From Archaeoglobaceae archaeon (GTDB lineage: Archaea; Halobacteriota; Archaeoglobi; Archaeoglobales; Archaeoglobaceae), in NCBI GenBank assembly GCA_027036775.1, contig JALWDS010000047.1:1-64000 (forward strand): a stretch of 64,000 nucleotides of DNA, read 5' to 3'. A program made the translations under genes and the position numbers. Within the stretch, counting starts at the first letter, position 1, and every line of letters begins with the position of its first letter. Shown here in pieces: positions 17,633 through 25,476 of the stretch. The notes under the pieces are model-generated. The model searched no databases and was not told the origin of the DNA. It was given only the letters and a program-made list of their open reading frames with translations.

Positions 17633-18205
17633 ATGAAAACTCTTGAGAATTTGGTTAAGGCGTTTATGGGAGAGAGCATGGCGAGGAACAGATACACATT
17701 CTACGCTAAAGTTGCGAAGGAGGAGGGATACGTCTTTATATCCAAAGTCTTCCTCGAAACCGCGGAAAACGAGAAGGAGCATGCGGAAACGCTTTTCGAG
17801 TTCATACAGAAGCTTAGGGGAGATTTGAACTCGATAAAGGTTGAGGCGGAAGCACCGCTCGTATTGGGTAGCACGATGGACAATCTCAAATCCGCAATCG
17901 AAGGAGAACACTACGAAAACACTCAGATGTATCCCGAGTTTGCAAAGATAGCTGAGGAAGAGGGTTTGAAGGAAATTTCAGAAAGGTTGAGGGCAATTGC
18001 AAGGGCGGAAGAACACCATGAGAAGAGGTATAGGGTCTTGCTCGAGGCTTTGGAGAACGGAACTTACTTCAAGAGGGACGAAGAGGTAGAGTGGGTCTGC
18101 TTGGAATGCGGTTACGTTCACAGGGGTAGGGAGCCTCCAGAGAGGTGCCCGTCATGCGGTCATCCCAAAGCCTACTACGTTGCGAGGGATTTGTTGATGC
18201 TGTGA
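17633..18205 (+). CDS. Rubrerythrin (second copy)
   Basis: This 190-residue paralogue of the previous gene has the same domain order: diiron helices with ENEKEHAE and RAEEHHEKRY, then a rubredoxin domain (CLECGYVH, CPSCGHPKAYYV). The two copies share domain plan but differ throughout the ferritin-like domain, so the duplication is not recent. The ATG follows GAGGTGG. It is in one operon with rubredoxins and superoxide reductase, its likely electron partners. Confidence 0.95.
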   Translation: MKTLENLVKAFMGESMARNRYTFYAKVAKEEGYVFISKVFLETAENEKEHAETLFEFIQKLRGDLNSIKVEAEAPLVLGSTMDNLKSAIEGEHYENTQMYPEFAKIAEEEGLKEISERLRAIARAEEHHEKRYRVLLEALENGTYFKRDEEVEWVCLECGYVHRGREPPERCPSCGHPKAYYVARDLLML

Positions 18206-18211
18206 TCTGAT

Positions 18212-18460
18212 ATGAAGTGGAAGTGCAGTTACTGCGGATACGTTTACGATGAAGACGAGGGCGATCCGTTAAGCGACATTCCACCGGGAACGAAGTTTGA
18301 GGACTTACCAGACGACTGGAAGTGTCCGATATGCGGTGCTCCTAAGGATATGTTCTACCCCCTCTTGGACATGAGCAGGAAAGAGCTTAAGGAGTTTTTG
18401 AAGAAGTGGAGGAAGATGAGTCAAGAGGAGAGAAAGAAGTTTGTAGAGGGGTTGAGATGA
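18212..18460 (+). CDS. Rubredoxin with C-terminal extension
   Basis: This 82-residue protein begins with a standard rubredoxin domain ([15 protein letters not shown], then [11 protein letters not shown]) that binds one Fe through four cysteines. About 30 extra basic, helical residues follow ([16 protein letters not shown] and on), which typical rubredoxins of ~53 residues lack. It is probably the electron donor to the rubrerythrins, superoxide reductase or FprA. Its stop overlaps the next rubredoxin start in an ATGA junction. The role of the extension is unknown. Confidence 0.94.
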   Translation: MKWKCSYCGYVYDEDEGDPLSDIPPGTKFEDLPDDWKCPICGAPKDMFYPLLDMSRKELKEFLKKWRKMSQEERKKFVEGLR

Positions 18461-18618
18461 AGTGGAAGTGCACGTGTTGCGGATACGTTTACGACGAGGA
18501 TGTCGGTGACCCGCTAAACGACATTCCACCGGGGACGAAGTTTGAGGACCTACCAGACGACTGGGTCTGTCCCGTTTGCGGTTGCCCCAAATCGAAGTTC
18601 GTTCCTTTGGGTTTGTGA
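18457..18618 (+). CDS. Rubredoxin (second copy)
   Basis: This 53-residue rubredoxin has iron-binding pairs within [15 protein letters not shown] and [11 protein letters not shown]. It carries two extra cysteines next to the iron ligands (C7 and the C in CGCPK), which is unusual and could allow a disulfide or altered redox behaviour. It overlaps the previous rubredoxin by 4 bp; the domains are near-identical around [15 protein letters not shown], so a tandem duplication is evident. Superoxide reductase follows 10 bp later. Confidence 0.94.
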   Translation: MKWKCTCCGYVYDEDVGDPLNDIPPGTKFEDLPDDWVCPVCGCPKSKFVPLGL

Positions 18619-18628
18619 GGTGGTAGTT

Positions 18629-18997
18629 ATGTTGGAGAAGTTTATATACAGTAGGGAGAGAGCAGAGGGAGAGGCTGTCAGCAAGGTTGAGACCCACACA
18701 CCGGTTATAGAGTGTCCAGACGTCGTAAAGGCTGGAGAGCCTTTTGAGGTGAAGATTTCCGTAACAAAACATCCGAACAAGGTCGAGCATTCCATAAGGT
18801 ATGTGGACGTGTTTTTCGTCGAAGAGGGGAGGGCTTTCAACCCCGTGAAGGTCGCTAAGGTAAAGTTCACGCCCGAATACGCCGAGGCTGAAGCGGTCAT
18901 TAAGCTAAAACTGCAGAAGAGCGGAACCATAGTGGCTTTGGCTTACTGCAACCTCCACGGCCTTTGGGAGAACTATAAAGAGGTGAAGGTGGAATGA
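18629..18997 (+). CDS. sor: Superoxide reductase (neelaredoxin type)
   Basis: This 122-residue enzyme reduces superoxide to H2O2 without making O2. The Fe(His)4Cys centre ligands are recognisable: H in VETHTPVIEC, H in SVTKHP, H in VEHSIRYVD, and C and H in YCNLHGLWE. It lacks the N-terminal desulforedoxin domain, so it is the one-iron neelaredoxin form. ATG 18629 follows GAGGTGG; the frame is open upstream but that part is shadow. It is followed at a 4-bp overlap by a DsrE-like gene. Confidence 0.94.
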   Translation: MLEKFIYSRERAEGEAVSKVETHTPVIECPDVVKAGEPFEVKISVTKHPNKVEHSIRYVDVFFVEEGRAFNPVKVAKVKFTPEYAEAEAVIKLKLQKSGTIVALAYCNLHGLWENYKEVKVE

Positions 18998-19326
18998 AAA
19001 CCGCTATATTCCTCTTTAAAAACGATCCGATGACCGCACTTCACGTGTTCCTCTACCTGAAGGAGCTGAACGAGAATGGAACGGCAAAACTGATACTCGA
19101 AGGTGCGGGGACGGCGTTGCCCAAGAGTGCGGAAGGTAAGGTTAGGGAGCTCTACGAGATGGCGAAAGAGAAGGGATGGATCGACTGCGTTTGCAGGGCC
19201 TGTTCTATGGCAACGAACTCCTTGGAATACAACGAGAAGGAGGGGTTACCTCTTTGTTCCGAGTTGGAGGGACATCCGAGCATCGACAAGTATTTGAGGG
19301 AGGAATACACCGTTTTGGTGTTTTGA
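18994..19326 (+). CDS. DsrE-like small protein
   Basis: This 110-residue single-domain protein resembles the DsrE/DsrF-like fold: a start of KTAIFLFKNDPMTALHVFLY, a middle LILEGAGTAL, and a Cys-bearing CVCRACS segment followed by LPLCSELEGHPSIDKYL. Several DsrE-like proteins carry persulfide on such cysteines. Exact function unknown. It overlaps sor by 4 bp and is followed by fprA, so it is part of the oxygen-defence operon. Family assignment is moderate. Confidence 0.65.
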   Translation: MKTAIFLFKNDPMTALHVFLYLKELNENGTAKLILEGAGTALPKSAEGKVRELYEMAKEKGWIDCVCRACSMATNSLEYNEKEGLPLCSELEGHPSIDKYLREEYTVLVF

Positions 19327-19336
19327 GGTGGTTTTT

Positions 19337-20509
19337 ATGGAGGTAGGTGAGAAGGTTTATTGGGTCGGGATTTTGGACTTCCCGGAGAGGGACTTCCACA
19401 ACTTCACTACTCACAGAGGTTTGACGTACAACTCCTACCTTATAGTTGACGAGCACGTAACACTCATAGACGGAGTCAAGCACAAGTTCGTCAAGGATCA
19501 GATAAGGAAGATAAAGAAATACGTCGATCCAAAGAAGATAGAATACGTCGTCGTAAATCACATAGAGCCAGATCACTCAAGCGGTTTGCCCGATTTAGCA
19601 AAGATTGCGAATCCAACCTTCGTCTGCACCAAGAAGGCTAAGGAGGGTTTGGAGAAGTACTACGACGCGGATTGGAACTTTAAGGTCGTTAGAAGTGGAG
19701 AAGAATTGAGCATCGGTAAAAACACCCTGAGGTTTTTGGAAACGCCCATGCTCCACTGGCCCGACAGCATGATGACATACATGGTCGAACAGCGGATACT
19801 ATTTTCAATGGACGCCTTCGGTCAACACATAGCGAGCGAGGAGAGGTTCGACGAGGACTTGGGAATTGAAAACGCCATCTACTGGGCCAAGGTTTACTAC
19901 GCGAACATAATAGCACCGTACGCGAACATAGTTATGAGGGTTCCCAAGCTCTTCGAGAAGTTCGACATAAAGCCCAAGATAATAGCCCCATCTCACGGAG
20001 TCATCTGGAAGAATCCTGAAAGGATAATGGACGCATACATGAAGTGGGCCAAGTTCGAAGCTGAGAAGAAGGCGGTTGTGATATACGACACGATGTGGCA
20101 TTCAACGGAGAAGATTGCCTTTGCGATAGCGGACGGAATAGCGTCAACGGGAGTGAAAACGCTCGTCTTCAACATCAGAAAGGATGCATGGGCGGACATA
20201 GTGACCGAGATCTTAGATGCGAAAGCGGTATGCATAGGTGCTCCTACAATGCACAACCACGTTTTCCCGCCGATGGCAGGATTTCTGACGTATATCAAGG
20301 GATTGAGGTTCAAGAACAAAATTGGAATGGCTTTCTGCAGTTACGGATGGGGAAGTGGGGCTTACGAGGAGATATCGGAGGTCATGGAAGAGATGGGATG
20401 GGAGGTCGTGGAGGGTTTGCAGGTTCAATTCAGACCCACGGAGGAAGAACTTAAAAAGGCTTACGACTTAGGTGTTAGTGTGGGTAAGAGGGTTCTGGAG
20501 GTGGTTTGA
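19337..20509 (+). CDS. fprA: F420H2 oxidase / A-type flavoprotein FprA
   Basis: This 390-residue flavodiiron protein reduces O2 to water; in F420-containing archaea the electrons come from reduced F420. The metallo-beta-lactamase domain has diiron ligands HIEPDHSSG, MLHWPDSM, SMDAFGQH and SHGVIW. The flavodoxin domain follows from residue ~250 (VVIYDTMWHSTEKIA, GAPTMHN, SYGWGSGA). ATG 19337 comes after GAGGTGG; GTG 19328 is less likely. It lies downstream of sor and the rubredoxins, completing superoxide, peroxide and O2 removal in one locus. Confidence 0.93.
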   Translation: MEVGEKVYWVGILDFPERDFHNFTTHRGLTYNSYLIVDEHVTLIDGVKHKFVKDQIRKIKKYVDPKKIEYVVVNHIEPDHSSGLPDLAKIANPTFVCTKKAKEGLEKYYDADWNFKVVRSGEELSIGKNTLRFLETPMLHWPDSMMTYMVEQRILFSMDAFGQHIASEERFDEDLGIENAIYWAKVYYANIIAPYANIVMRVPKLFEKFDIKPKIIAPSHGVIWKNPERIMDAYMKWAKFEAEKKAVVIYDTMWHSTEKIAFAIADGIASTGVKTLVFNIRKDAWADIVTEILDAKAVCIGAPTMHNHVFPPMAGFLTYIKGLRFKNKIGMAFCSYGWGSGAYEEISEVMEEMGWEVVEGLQVQFRPTEEELKKAYDLGVSVGKRVLEVV

Positions 20510-20773
20510 ATGAGAGAGAAAATAGAGTATGGCGAGTTCGAGAAGGAGATGGAGTTGAACAGAGAGGAGTTGAAGCAATTCTTGCAGAAGATGCTTGAAA
20601 AATTGGATCAGGGAAGGATAACCTGCCAGTTCAAGGAGAGAGAGGTTTACGTAGATTTCGAGGAGCCTGTCAAGGTTGAAGTCGAATACGAGGGTAGCAG
20701 TGAGAGGGAGGAGCTTGAAATCAAGTTCAAGTTCAAGGGTAAGGTTCTGCCAGAGGTTCCACCCTTCCAGTGA
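20510..20773 (+). CDS. Amphi-Trp domain-like small protein
   Basis: This 87-residue acidic protein resembles the amphi-Trp domain family: a start with KIEYGEFEKEMELNREEL, a helix (LKQFLQKMLEKLDQG), then alternating strands rich in E, V and K. The family has no clear function. It directly follows fprA after the stop codon and is likely the last gene of the oxygen-defence operon. Recognition is based on pattern, so confidence is moderate. Confidence 0.6.
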   Translation: MREKIEYGEFEKEMELNREELKQFLQKMLEKLDQGRITCQFKEREVYVDFEEPVKVEVEYEGSSEREELEIKFKFKGKVLPEVPPFQ

Positions 20774-20778
20774 TTAAA

Positions 20779-20789
20779 TTTTTATAATT
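20779..20789 (+). promoter_or_regulatory. TATA box for the Zn-ribbon gene
   Basis: TTTTTATAATT lies about 27 nt before ATG 20811, matching a leaderless archaeal promoter. Confidence 0.4.
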
Positions 20790-20810
20790 TTAAGTTTCGT
20801 CCCTTTTTCT

Positions 20811-21050
20811 ATGAACTTTGAGAGGGAGGTTGAAAGTAGGTTTAAATGCCCCAAATGCGGTGGAAATTCTTGCAGAGTTGAAAAGATAGCGGTAACCGGT
20901 GCCGGAATAACGAGGTTGCTCGACCTTCAGACCAACGTTTTTTACGCCGTTGTGTGCGAAAACTGCGGATACACGGAACTTTACTCGAAGAACGTGATAG
21001 ACGGGAAGGGAGACAGAATTATGGACATCCTCGACGTCATATTCGGTTAA
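20811..21050 (+). CDS. Zinc-ribbon nucleic-acid-binding protein (COG3478-like)
   Basis: This 79-residue protein has CPKCGG near the N-terminus and CENCGYTELY near the C-terminus, separated by RLLDLQTNVFYAVV, matching the COG3478 zinc-ribbon family. The family is annotated as predicted nucleic-acid-binding without experimental function. It has its own promoter-like sequence and overlaps the convergent regulator gene by 4 bp. Confidence 0.75.
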   Translation: MNFEREVESRFKCPKCGGNSCRVEKIAVTGAGITRLLDLQTNVFYAVVCENCGYTELYSKNVIDGKGDRIMDILDVIFG

Positions 21051-21376
21051 ACCTTCGAGGTTAGAAATTTCAACTCCCTCAATATCTCTTCGACCTTCCT
21101 GTGAATTAAACCCTCCAAATCCTTTACGGGTATGGGTTTGTAGAAGTATTTGTATCCACCGCTCTTCAAAATCCTGTATTCCCTCCTAACCAATCCCTTC
21201 TCCGACAGACTCTGCAAAGCCCTGTAAACAGTCGTCTTATCCTTTCCTATCGTCTTTGCTATCTCGTCAACGTCAGCGAATCCTTTGTTAAGCAGTGAGT
21301 AGTAAACTTCAGCTTCTCCGCAGTTTAAACCCAATACGCAAGCCAACAAACAGCTTATCGGACTGCACCTTTGCAT
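21047..21376 (-). CDS. TrmB-type helix-turn-helix regulator with N-terminal cysteine motif
   Basis: This 109-residue regulator has a winged helix (DVDEIAKTIGKDKTTVYRAL followed by LSEKGLVRRE) of the TrmB/MarR type. Before the DNA-binding domain there are four cysteines at positions 4, 9, 13 and 19 (C-x4-C-x3-C-x5-C). Such spacing could bind an Fe-S cluster or zinc or form disulfides, which would make it redox-responsive. It is divergent from ccmF across 50 bp, so it is the obvious candidate regulator of the ccm operon. The redox idea is inference. Confidence 0.78.
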   Translation of the reverse strand: MQRCSPISCLLACVLGLNCGEAEVYYSLLNKGFADVDEIAKTIGKDKTTVYRALQSLSEKGLVRREYRILKSGGYKYFYKPIPVKDLEGLIHRKVEEILRELKFLTSKV

Positions 21377-21426
21377 GTTTTTAACACTTCAGATAGCCAT
21401 AAAAACCCTACCGATTCCAAGGGGGC

Positions 21427-23226
21427 ATGCATAACGTCGTCATACCCTTCGCAATCGCAACCGCGATACTGCTGTGCGATTACTACAAAAAGACGAAGCT
21501 TTGGATTTTGGGTTACGCTCTGATAATCTTCGGATTTCTTCTATACGTTTCCGCCTTTCTGACTGACGATTTTACGCTGAAAGAGGTTTTCCTCCATTCC
21601 TCGAGAAGTTTGGATTTGATGTTCAAGCTCTCCGCATCTTGGGCGGGAAGCGGAGGGTTTTTGGTCTGGTGGCTCTTCGTTTTCACATCCCTTTCAATCT
21701 CACGAAGGATCAAAGGCTACACTCACTACAACCCAATGATAGTCGCACTCTTCCTCGTTGCCTTAATCAACGGTGCCTTCGACAGCTTGAGCTTCGTTCC
21801 AAAGGACGGGATGGGACTGAATCCATCTTTAAAAACGATATGGATGCTCTTCCACCCACCAGCAACCTTTACCGCTTACGCTTTAGGTTTTCTAATAGCA
21901 ATAGACGTTTTCGCCAAAGTGGAGAGCGAGTTTGCAATAGGTTTGACTTGGCTCTTCGTGACACTTGCGAACGTCTTGGGTGGTGTTTGGTCGTATTTCA
22001 CCCTCGGATGGGGAGGTTACTGGGCGTGGGATCCAGTCGAAACTTCCCTACTTCTACCTTGGTTGTCTTTAACAGCTTACTTCCACCTCAGGAGGAGCTA
22101 CCTAATATCCCTAACGGGTTTCTCGATAGCGTTTGCAGGATTCGTCACGAGGGGTGGAATTTCCACCCTTCACGGATTCGCGATAAATCCGACGAGCTGT
22201 GTCATAGTTTTCTTGGGAATCCCCTTCCTGATAAGGGCGATTAAAGATTTTAAAATTGACAGCTTGAAACCCGTAAACGCTGTAGCCTACTCCCTCCTCG
22301 GAAGCTACCTCGTGTGCCTTTTGGGCGTAGTATATCAGATAGTCAATCGGGTGAGCGTGAGCGTGGACTACTACAACTTCGCAAACATGCCTTTCCTCGT
22401 AGCGTTTCTCTCCCTCTTCCCGATGTGCAAAGGGGATTGGAGGGAATACAGGAATAAACTTTTGGCGGTTTACGCTCTGTCAACTCTTTTGGCTGTTTTG
22501 ACAGTCCTTCTCAACTTCAACTGGTGTGCTTACGCACCGAAAGCGGTAAACGTTGCTGTTTCCTTCGTAATACCTTTGGCGATCTTCAGCCTCGTCCATT
22601 CCCTTAAGGTTGATGGCTTGGGATTGAAACTTATTCACGTATCGATTCCACTTCTGATTATAGCGGTGAGCGTAAGCTGGCCGTACGCATACTACTCGAA
22701 TTACAAATCCGTAATCGTCGGAAAAACAAGATTGGACGGTTTAAACGTTGAACTATCTTCCATCGATTTTAAAGAGAACGGAGCCGTTTACTTTGGCGGT
22801 GTTGTAATTCCGGAGGAGTTCGTTGAGATCGTTAAGGTTAAGGTCGATGGGAGATGTGTTGAAAACGTCGTCAGGTTGAATCTACCCTACCTCCTAAGCG
22901 GGAGGGAATTCATATATTCGGAGCCGAGCGTTTTGAACGTGGGTTTGGATAACTACTACTTGGTTTTGCCGAACGAGATGTTTTTCAACTACGACCTCGT
23001 CATGTTCACCTGCAGATACCTCTACGAGCGTAACGAGACCCACGTTTTGAAGTTCGTTGCCAAAAACTTAAACGTCGATTACGACAAGCTTCTGGAGAAG
23101 GTTAGGGTTTGGAAGCCCAAGGGGGAGGTGCTCATACTGCACAAGAGGATTCCTCTGATAAACCTCGTGTGGATATCGTGCGGTTTGATGGTGATAGGAG
23201 GAGTTTTAACGAGGTGGAGAAGATGA
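21427..23226 (+). CDS. ccmF: Cytochrome c maturation protein CcmF (heme lyase)
   Basis: This 599-residue polytopic membrane protein has the heme-handling tryptophan-rich motif GGYWAWDPVETSLLLPWL and conserved histidines (FHPPATF, TLHGF). It would attach heme from CcmE to apocytochromes on the outer membrane face. It is the first gene of ccmFCDEAB. The C-terminal ~170 residues form a soluble loop followed by a final membrane helix. The ATG lies just after GGGGGC. In this CcmH-less pathway CcmF acts without the usual CcmH thiol partner. Confidence 0.9.
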   Translation: MHNVVIPFAIATAILLCDYYKKTKLWILGYALIIFGFLLYVSAFLTDDFTLKEVFLHSSRSLDLMFKLSASWAGSGGFLVWWLFVFTSLSISRRIKGYTHYNPMIVALFLVALINGAFDSLSFVPKDGMGLNPSLKTIWMLFHPPATFTAYALGFLIAIDVFAKVESEFAIGLTWLFVTLANVLGGVWSYFTLGWGGYWAWDPVETSLLLPWLSLTAYFHLRRSYLISLTGFSIAFAGFVTRGGISTLHGFAINPTSCVIVFLGIPFLIRAIKDFKIDSLKPVNAVAYSLLGSYLVCLLGVVYQIVNRVSVSVDYYNFANMPFLVAFLSLFPMCKGDWREYRNKLLAVYALSTLLAVLTVLLNFNWCAYAPKAVNVAVSFVIPLAIFSLVHSLKVDGLGLKLIHVSIPLLIIAVSVSWPYAYYSNYKSVIVGKTRLDGLNVELSSIDFKENGAVYFGGVVIPEEFVEIVKVKVDGRCVENVVRLNLPYLLSGREFIYSEPSVLNVGLDNYYLVLPNEMFFNYDLVMFTCRYLYERNETHVLKFVAKNLNVDYDKLLEKVRVWKPKGEVLILHKRIPLINLVWISCGLMVIGGVLTRWRR

Positions 23227-23843
23227 TGGAGGTGTTGTTGCTTGTGTTGGATGTGGCAACCGCAGTTTATTCCGCATTGTTCGGTAGCTATCCTAAGATT
23301 TCCCTCTTCGACGCGACGAGTTACAGAATCCTATACATCCACGTCCCCCTCGCTTGGGACATGTATTTCGCCTTCACAGTAACGTTCGTCTTCAGCCTTC
23401 TGTATCTGATCAAGGAGAAGGAGAGGTTCGACACCCTCTCTTTCTGTTCTGCGGTTTTGGGAGTTATTTACGGCTTCGGGGCAATAGTGAGCGGTATGCT
23501 CTGGGCGAACGAGGTTTGGCACTCCTACTGGAGCTGGGATCCAAGGCAAACTTCAACCTTGACTGCTCTACTCGCTTACTTGGGTTACATCGCTCTAAGG
23601 ACTTCCATTCCAGACGTTGAAAAGGCGAGAAACGTTTCCTCGGTCTTCGGAGTTTCCGCCTACGTTACGATTCCACTGAGTTACCTGTCCGCTGTGACTT
23701 TCAGAAGTCTGCACAGGGAACTACCACAGCAACCGATAGGGATGGAAGGATACGCTCTCTTGACTTTGAGGGTTTTAGTGTCTTTCATAGCCTTCCTTAC
23801 GATACTCAGACTATACTATAGAAGGGTGGAGGGGGAGGTTTAA
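23223..23843 (+). CDS. ccmC: Cytochrome c maturation protein CcmC
   Basis: This ~206-residue protein with six hydrophobic segments has a WWD-type motif in VWHSYWSWDPRQTS and flanking histidines (YIHVPLAWD; SLHRELPQQP). It loads heme onto CcmE. The start is ATG 23223 or 23226, overlapping the ccmF stop. The frame is open well upstream, but that part is a ccmF shadow. A ccmD-like gene begins at its stop codon. Confidence 0.9.
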   Translation: MMEVLLLVLDVATAVYSALFGSYPKISLFDATSYRILYIHVPLAWDMYFAFTVTFVFSLLYLIKEKERFDTLSFCSAVLGVIYGFGAIVSGMLWANEVWHSYWSWDPRQTSTLTALLAYLGYIALRTSIPDVEKARNVSSVFGVSAYVTIPLSYLSAVTFRSLHRELPQQPIGMEGYALLTLRVLVSFIAFLTILRLYYRRVEGEV

Positions 23844-23932
23844 TGTATTGGGGGGTTTACGCATCTCTAACGATTTATGTGGCGACCGTGATCATCGCGT
23901 TTTTAATAGCGAGGAGGGGGGTTAGGTTATGA
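23843..23932 (+). CDS. CcmD-like single-helix membrane microprotein
   Basis: This 29-residue open frame reads MYWGVYASLTIYVATVIIAF then LIARRGVRL. It has one transmembrane helix followed by a basic cytoplasmic end, just like CcmD, which bridges CcmC and CcmE. It starts at the ccmC stop behind GGGGGAGG and ends in an ATGA overlap with ccmE. Position between ccmC and ccmE is the conserved position of ccmD. Sequence is too short for homology proof, so this is inferred from context and topology. Confidence 0.75.
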   Translation: MYWGVYASLTIYVATVIIAFLIARRGVRL

Positions 23933-24282
23933 ACAAGTTCGTCCCGGTGGTTACTCTGGCTTTAACGTTTGGAATTCTGGGATTTCTGATGCTGAACTCA
24001 ACGGGTTATTCGAGCGTGTCAGATCTCAAAGGCGTGAAGGATGTGAAAAGTGTAGTTGTGATGGGAAACGTTACGAAGGGTAGCGTTCGTTTTGAGAACG
24101 GAACCATGCACTTCAGGATCAACGACGGTGGTTACGAGGTCAAAGTAGTATTCAACGGCTACGTTAACCTCGACAACGTCAGCGGTTACGGAACGGTGGT
24201 AGTTAAGGGAGTTTACTATCCCAACAACAAAACGATCGTAGCCAAGAGCGTTGAGAGTAGCTGTCCCTCGAAGAGGCAATGA
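23929..24282 (+). CDS. ccmE: Heme chaperone CcmE, Cys-type with CPSKR ending
   Basis: This 117-residue protein has an N-terminal membrane anchor (residues 5-22) and a small beta-barrel domain. In the classical pathway heme is attached to His in HxxxY. Archaeal and some bacterial CcmE proteins instead use CxxxY (usually CPSKY) and lack CcmH. Here the motif is C112-P-S-K-R116 at the very C-terminus, so the cysteine is kept but the tyrosine is replaced by arginine. The protein ends one residue later at an overlap with ccmA. Assignment is firm by context. Confidence 0.88.
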   Translation: MNKFVPVVTLALTFGILGFLMLNSTGYSSVSDLKGVKDVKSVVVMGNVTKGSVRFENGTMHFRINDGGYEVKVVFNGYVNLDNVSGYGTVVVKGVYYPNNKTIVAKSVESSCPSKRQ

Positions 24283-24911
24283 TAGAGCTCTCAGACGTTT
24301 GGAAGAGGTTTGGAGACGAGTGGGTTCTTAGGGGTGTAAACTTAAGGATAGATAGGCCCGATTTGATTGCGGTTGTAGGTGAAAACGGAAGCGGGAAAAC
24401 GACACTGCTTAAAATCATCTGCGGAATAGTAAAACCGAGTAGAGGAACTGTTAAGCTATTCGGAAAGGATTTGAGAAGGGATAAGAGCTACAAGAGAAAG
24501 ATCGGTGTTCTGTTTCACGAGAACGTTCTCTACGAAGAGCTTACGGTTGACGAGAACTTGAATTTCTACTCGAAGGTTTACGGTATTTACAGCGATACAG
24601 CCAAAGATGTTTACGAGAGGTTGGAGCTTGAAAGGTTCGGTAACGTAAGGGTGAAGGACCTTTCTTTCGGTTGGAGGAAGAGGGCAAACTTGGTTAGGGC
24701 TTTGATAAACGATCCGAAGGTCGTCCTTTTAGACGAGCCCCTCTCGGGTTTGGACGAGAGATCGACTGAACTGGTCAGAGATCTGATGTTAGAGCTTTCT
24801 AAGGATAGGATAGTCCTCTTCACATCTCCAAGGGACCCTGGGTTCGAATGCCACACGTTGAGGATTGAGAAGGGTGTGTTGCATGATACCTCTCGTGGTC
24901 AAGGATTTTAA
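24279..24911 (+). CDS. ccmA: CcmA ABC transporter ATP-binding protein
   Basis: This ~210-residue ATPase releases holo-CcmE from CcmC. Walker A is GENGSGKTT, Walker B VVLLDEPLSGLD and the signature is replaced by LSFGWRKRANLVRAL, as is usual for CcmA. It sits between ccmE and ccmB with a 4-bp overlap upstream and ~29 bp downstream. The H-loop position reads FTSPRD rather than a clear histidine, a divergence seen in some family members. Confidence 0.9.
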   Translation: MIELSDVWKRFGDEWVLRGVNLRIDRPDLIAVVGENGSGKTTLLKIICGIVKPSRGTVKLFGKDLRRDKSYKRKIGVLFHENVLYEELTVDENLNFYSKVYGIYSDTAKDVYERLELERFGNVRVKDLSFGWRKRANLVRALINDPKVVLLDEPLSGLDERSTELVRDLMLELSKDRIVLFTSPRDPGFECHTLRIEKGVLHDTSRGQGF

Positions 24912-25476
24912 GGTAGAACTGAGGAGGAAGTTCGAGATACTCTCATCTTTAACTTTCGTAGCGGTTTCCTCACTTATCTCCGCATACGCATCGTTTTTAA
25001 CGACTAAAGATATTCTCGTTCCCTCCTTTTTTATAATCGTAGTTTTTATAGCGGTTTTCACTTCAACTACTTCCTTCATCAGAGAGGTGGACTCAAAAAC
25101 TATATACGGACTGAAGCTCATCCCCACATCACCAGTAATAGTGTTCCTTTCCAAGACCCTTTTTACTTTCTCCCTCGTGATCCTTCAGGGTCTTGTGGAG
25201 TTGTTGCTTTTATCGATATTCTCAAACGACTTCAACCTGATCGCAATTCTACCAATCTTCGTGGTGTTCTCATTTTACGTAGCGGTGGTTTCCGCATTCT
25301 CGTCAGCCTTGGTCATGTTTTCCGAAGGTAGGGGCTTTCTGATACCCATGATAGTGTTCATCTTCACACTTCCAGTCGTTTCGCCCCTCCTGAACATGGA
25401 TTTAACCACACTACTAATCGAAACTGTGGCGATATCTTTATCTATTGTCTCCCTGTCCTCATACATACTCGAATGA
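24883..25476 (+). CDS. ccmB: Heme exporter permease CcmB
   Basis: This ~197-residue membrane protein has about six hydrophobic segments and the N-terminal VVKDFKVELRRKFEILSSL typical of CcmB. It carries FIREVDSKTIYGLKLIPTSP, the conserved cytoplasmic loop. ATG 24883 is the likely start, inside the end of ccmA. With CcmA and CcmC it forms the complex that handles heme-CcmE. Its stop overlaps the following methyltransferase gene by 4 bp. Confidence 0.9.
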   Translation: MIPLVVKDFKVELRRKFEILSSLTFVAVSSLISAYASFLTTKDILVPSFFIIVVFIAVFTSTTSFIREVDSKTIYGLKLIPTSPVIVFLSKTLFTFSLVILQGLVELLLLSIFSNDFNLIAILPIFVVFSFYVAVVSAFSSALVMFSEGRGFLIPMIVFIFTLPVVSPLLNMDLTTLLIETVAISLSIVSLSSYILE

